From Cyclobacteriaceae bacterium (GTDB lineage: Bacteria > Bacteroidota > Bacteroidia > Cytophagales > Cyclobacteriaceae): DNA of 64,000 nucleotides. Location: contig JAEUUC010000013.1 of assembly GCA_016787665.1 (NCBI GenBank), positions 62,001 through 126,000 on the forward strand, given 5' to 3'. The position numbers and the translations under genes were made by a program. This document shows, in pieces, positions 62,352 through 64,000 of the stretch (position 1 is the stretch's first letter; each line of letters opens with the position of its first letter). The notes beneath the pieces were generated by a model, which was given only the letters and a program-made list of their open reading frames with translations, ran no database searches and was not told where the DNA came from.

Positions 62352-63374
62352 CTATGGCGTTTTCTGCTTCCGCACATACGCCATCAAAATCCGGAAGAAC
62401 TCGGCCGGCTGCTCTTCTACGATTTCATGGCCGCACTGCTCAATCACGTGCATCTCGCTCCCGCGCAGGCACTCCTGCTGCAGGTAGAATGTTGACTCGC
62501 CCTGGTCATCCTGCCGGCCATACACGATCAGTGCCGGTATCTTCAACTTCTTCAACCGGTCGGTGATATCCCACCGGGTGGCGAGCACCTCCTGGTCAAT
62601 AAGGGGAATGGGTTGAAAGTTGAAGGTATCGAACAGTTCGTCAAAATGCTGGCGTACGATTTTGGTGCGGTCGTAATACATGGCCCGCACGTGTATCCAG
62701 ATAAAAGCTTTGTACGCTACCACCTTCGGGTGCGCGGGATCGGCCCGCTTCAGCGAATCCAGTTCGCGCTCCGAAGTATTGGCGAAAATCTTTTGCAGGC
62801 GTGCCATGGAGTCCAACTCCACGGCCGAGCGCCTCGCGTGTTGATTGTCGTACAGGAAGTTCCAGAGTTTGTACGAAGGCGGGGCCGAGCACACCAGCAG
62901 CAGGCCGGCTGTGCGCTTGGAGTACTGGGCGGCATAGTTCTGCGCCAACAGGCCGCCCCACGACATGCCGAGCAACCAGATTTTGTTATCGCCCCGGTGT
63001 TGACGCAAAGCCTCGATATCGTTTGTGTAGTTGGCGATGGTAATGGTGGTAGCGTTGGCTGGTACAAGGCGCGAGCGGCCGGACGCGCGCTGATGCACCA
63101 GCACGCAGGTGAAGTGCCGGCTCAGACTGTCCGCGATCTGGCGGTAGGGCGTGTCGGGCGCTTCACCCGGCCCACCGGATAAGATGTACAAAGCCGGCCC
63201 GCGGCCGATTTCCTCGTAGTACAAGGTGTAGCCTCCGCTGGTGTAGCTGTTTACGTTTTGGGCGCAAAGGGCAATAGGAAACGCGAGCGCCAGAAGGGCG
63301 ATACAACACCCGCAGAGGCAGGCCATCGCGTTGGCATGGGCGCTTGATCGATCATTTTGGCGATAAACGGTCAT
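62352..63374 (-). CDS. Secreted alpha/beta hydrolase (proline iminopeptidase-like)
   Basis: 340 aa. Long n-region then a hydrophobic segment (ALLALAFPIALCAQ) ending in a signal cleavage site; a start at 63326 would shorten the n-region. The core carries YILSGGPGEAPDTP, a variant of the HGGPG oxyanion motif of proline iminopeptidases, and nucleophile LLGMSWGGLLAQ near residue 137. VIYGRQDDQGE near 293 and a histidine in EQCGHEIVEE near 320 complete the triad. The substitution of His by Ser in the first motif leaves specificity open; periplasmic location is likely. Confidence 0.8.
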   Translation of the reverse strand: MTVYRQNDRSSAHANAMACLCGCCIALLALAFPIALCAQNVNSYTSGGYTLYYEEIGRGPALYILSGGPGEAPDTPYRQIADSLSRHFTCVLVHQRASGRSRLVPANATTITIANYTNDIEALRQHRGDNKIWLLGMSWGGLLAQNYAAQYSKRTAGLLLVCSAPPSYKLWNFLYDNQHARRSAVELDSMARLQKIFANTSERELDSLKRADPAHPKVVAYKAFIWIHVRAMYYDRTKIVRQHFDELFDTFNFQPIPLIDQEVLATRWDITDRLKKLKIPALIVYGRQDDQGESTFYLQQECLRGSEMHVIEQCGHEIVEEQPAEFFRILMAYVRKQKTP

Positions 63375-63386
63375 GACGCGGTGTGG

Positions 63387-63641
63387 TTACGAGCCGAGGC
63401 GTGTTTCATCGGCCCACCAAATTACATCACGAAAGTCATTTTTTGCACGCTGCGTGTACTCGGTCACCTTGGTCATATCTCCGTTGGCGAGTTTGAGAAT
63501 CGCTAACCGGGTGGCCTCCAGGTTTTGTTCCGATTGGGCCATCACATGGGTCACCGTAACAGATGAAAGTTCTGCGATAACCCGGGCGTGGTGCTCCGGA
63601 CTAAAATCGCGGTGGATGATATCGAATATTCGCTTGTTCAA
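63387..63641 (-). CDS. Small conserved hypothetical protein
   Basis: 84 aa, mostly helical, with the pattern RDFSPEHHARVIAELSSV near the N-terminus and AKNDFRDVIWWADETRLG at the end. No signal peptide or membrane segment. I recognise the general look of an uncharacterised Bacteroidota protein, but no family name or function. It is 12 bases from the hydrolase gene on the same strand. Confidence 0.65.
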   Translation of the reverse strand: MNKRIFDIIHRDFSPEHHARVIAELSSVTVTHVMAQSEQNLEATRLAILKLANGDMTKVTEYTQRAKNDFRDVIWWADETRLGS

Positions 63642-63728
63642 TTACTGTCAAATCTTTTCGTCTTTCAAGCCTCCACAATTTCCAAAGACCCATAACGGGT
63701 TAATCAATATCTGCACGGGATTGTGATG

Positions 63729-64000
63729 TTACAATTTTATCACGAACGTGACTAGTGCTGAGTTTGAAAAGTTAACGTTAAAGCCGGACAAATCAGATTT
63801 AACTTTTTCGCCATTGTTGATAAAGTATTGATAGTCGGTTCGGGATCCCATGGTGTAGCCTATTCCGGGCAAGATCTCGAAACCGATCTGCATTCGATCA
63901 CCCAACAAGTAGTTAACACCCACAACAGCATTGATGCCCGGGCGCCAGGTAGTCCATTCGTAGCCGGAGTCATTGTTGTTAGGCGTCAGGTCGTCTTGGG
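63729..64000 (-). CDS. Outer-membrane beta-barrel protein, C-terminal fragment (5' end outside window)
   Basis: About 90 codons, no start in the window (the frame stays open to 64000). The alternating aromatic/hydrophobic pattern and the terminal strand FNVNFSNSALVTFVIKL, ending in a hydrophobic residue, fit a porin-like or outer-membrane beta-barrel protein (PorT/OmpW-like). GVNYLLGDRMQIGFEI and GYTMGSRTDYQYF are further strands. Confidence 0.7.
   Translation of the reverse strand, partial: QDDLTPNNNDSGYEWTTWRPGINAVVGVNYLLGDRMQIGFEILPGIGYTMGSRTDYQYFINNGEKVKSDLSGFNVNFSNSALVTFVIKL

Overview
The window looks like the chromosome of a Bacteroidota member, most likely order Cytophagales (Chryseolinea/Ohtaekwangia-like). 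The evidence is: a dcw cluster of Bacteroidota gene order (ftsL-ftsI-murE-mraY-murD-ftsW-murG-murC-ftsQ-ftsA-ftsZ, with no murF or ddl inside); an arginine operon with the Bacteroidota-type carbamoyltransferase ArgF'; SMUG2, TIGR02757 and DUF2071 family proteins; a TAnnTTTG-type promoter; and frequent TTG/GTG starts. No rRNA, CRISPR or transposase gene is visible. One tRNA (Gly, CCC anticodon) is present.

Layout. 1-14654 (+): cell division and peptidoglycan precursor operon, nearly all genes overlapping by 1-4 bases, with two small four-helix-bundle genes inserted (after murE and after murD). 14934-22357: hydrolase, methyltransferase, KdsB (KDO activation for LPS), NfeD-type protease, a LysM protein, an OmpA-like protein and a TIGR02757 protein; a 600-base repeat-rich gap lies at 18806-19401. 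22493-26870 (-): accessory stretch with a four-gene unit (DoxX-like, DUF2071, membrane methyltransferase, membrane protein), an aspartyl protease/PDZ gene flanked by inverted repeats and an attC-like structure, and a Doc-type toxin-antitoxin pair. 27123-40629: a short SSB, a giant TPR-CHAT protein, RidA, acyl-CoA ligase, three alpha/beta hydrolases, an unknown secreted protein, a GH16 glucanase and a DUF2214 protein. 40670-41054: tRNA-Gly followed by tandem 109-bp repeats that each carry a copy of the tRNA 3' end. 41178-49425 (-): complete eight-gene arginine operon (GNAT, argG, argC, argD, argF', argB, argE, argH) behind a structured leader. 49813-55512: small membrane protein, SMUG2 glycosylase, SF1 helicase, DUF2177 protein, membrane patatin. 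55620-61609 (+): AddA/AddB-type helicase-nuclease pair. 61810-64000: YkgJ-type cysteine cluster protein, secreted hydrolase, a small unknown protein and the end of an outer-membrane protein.

The two main housekeeping systems are septal wall synthesis (MurC/D/E, MraY, MurG, FtsI/W/Q/A/Z) and arginine synthesis, which probably uses N-succinyl rather than N-acetyl intermediates, judged from the specificity residue of ArgF'. The most unusual signals are non-coding. Heptamer (7-bp) tandem repeats sit at all four borders of the two four-helix-bundle genes, and a drifting eight-unit heptamer array lies at 22367-22422. The window also holds the tRNA-3'-end tandem repeat, the attC-like cassette, a dispersed inverted repeat that appears to supply the signal-peptide start of an OmpA protein, and a degraded second copy of the AddB 3' end. 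All assignments come from reading the sequence; no database search was run.
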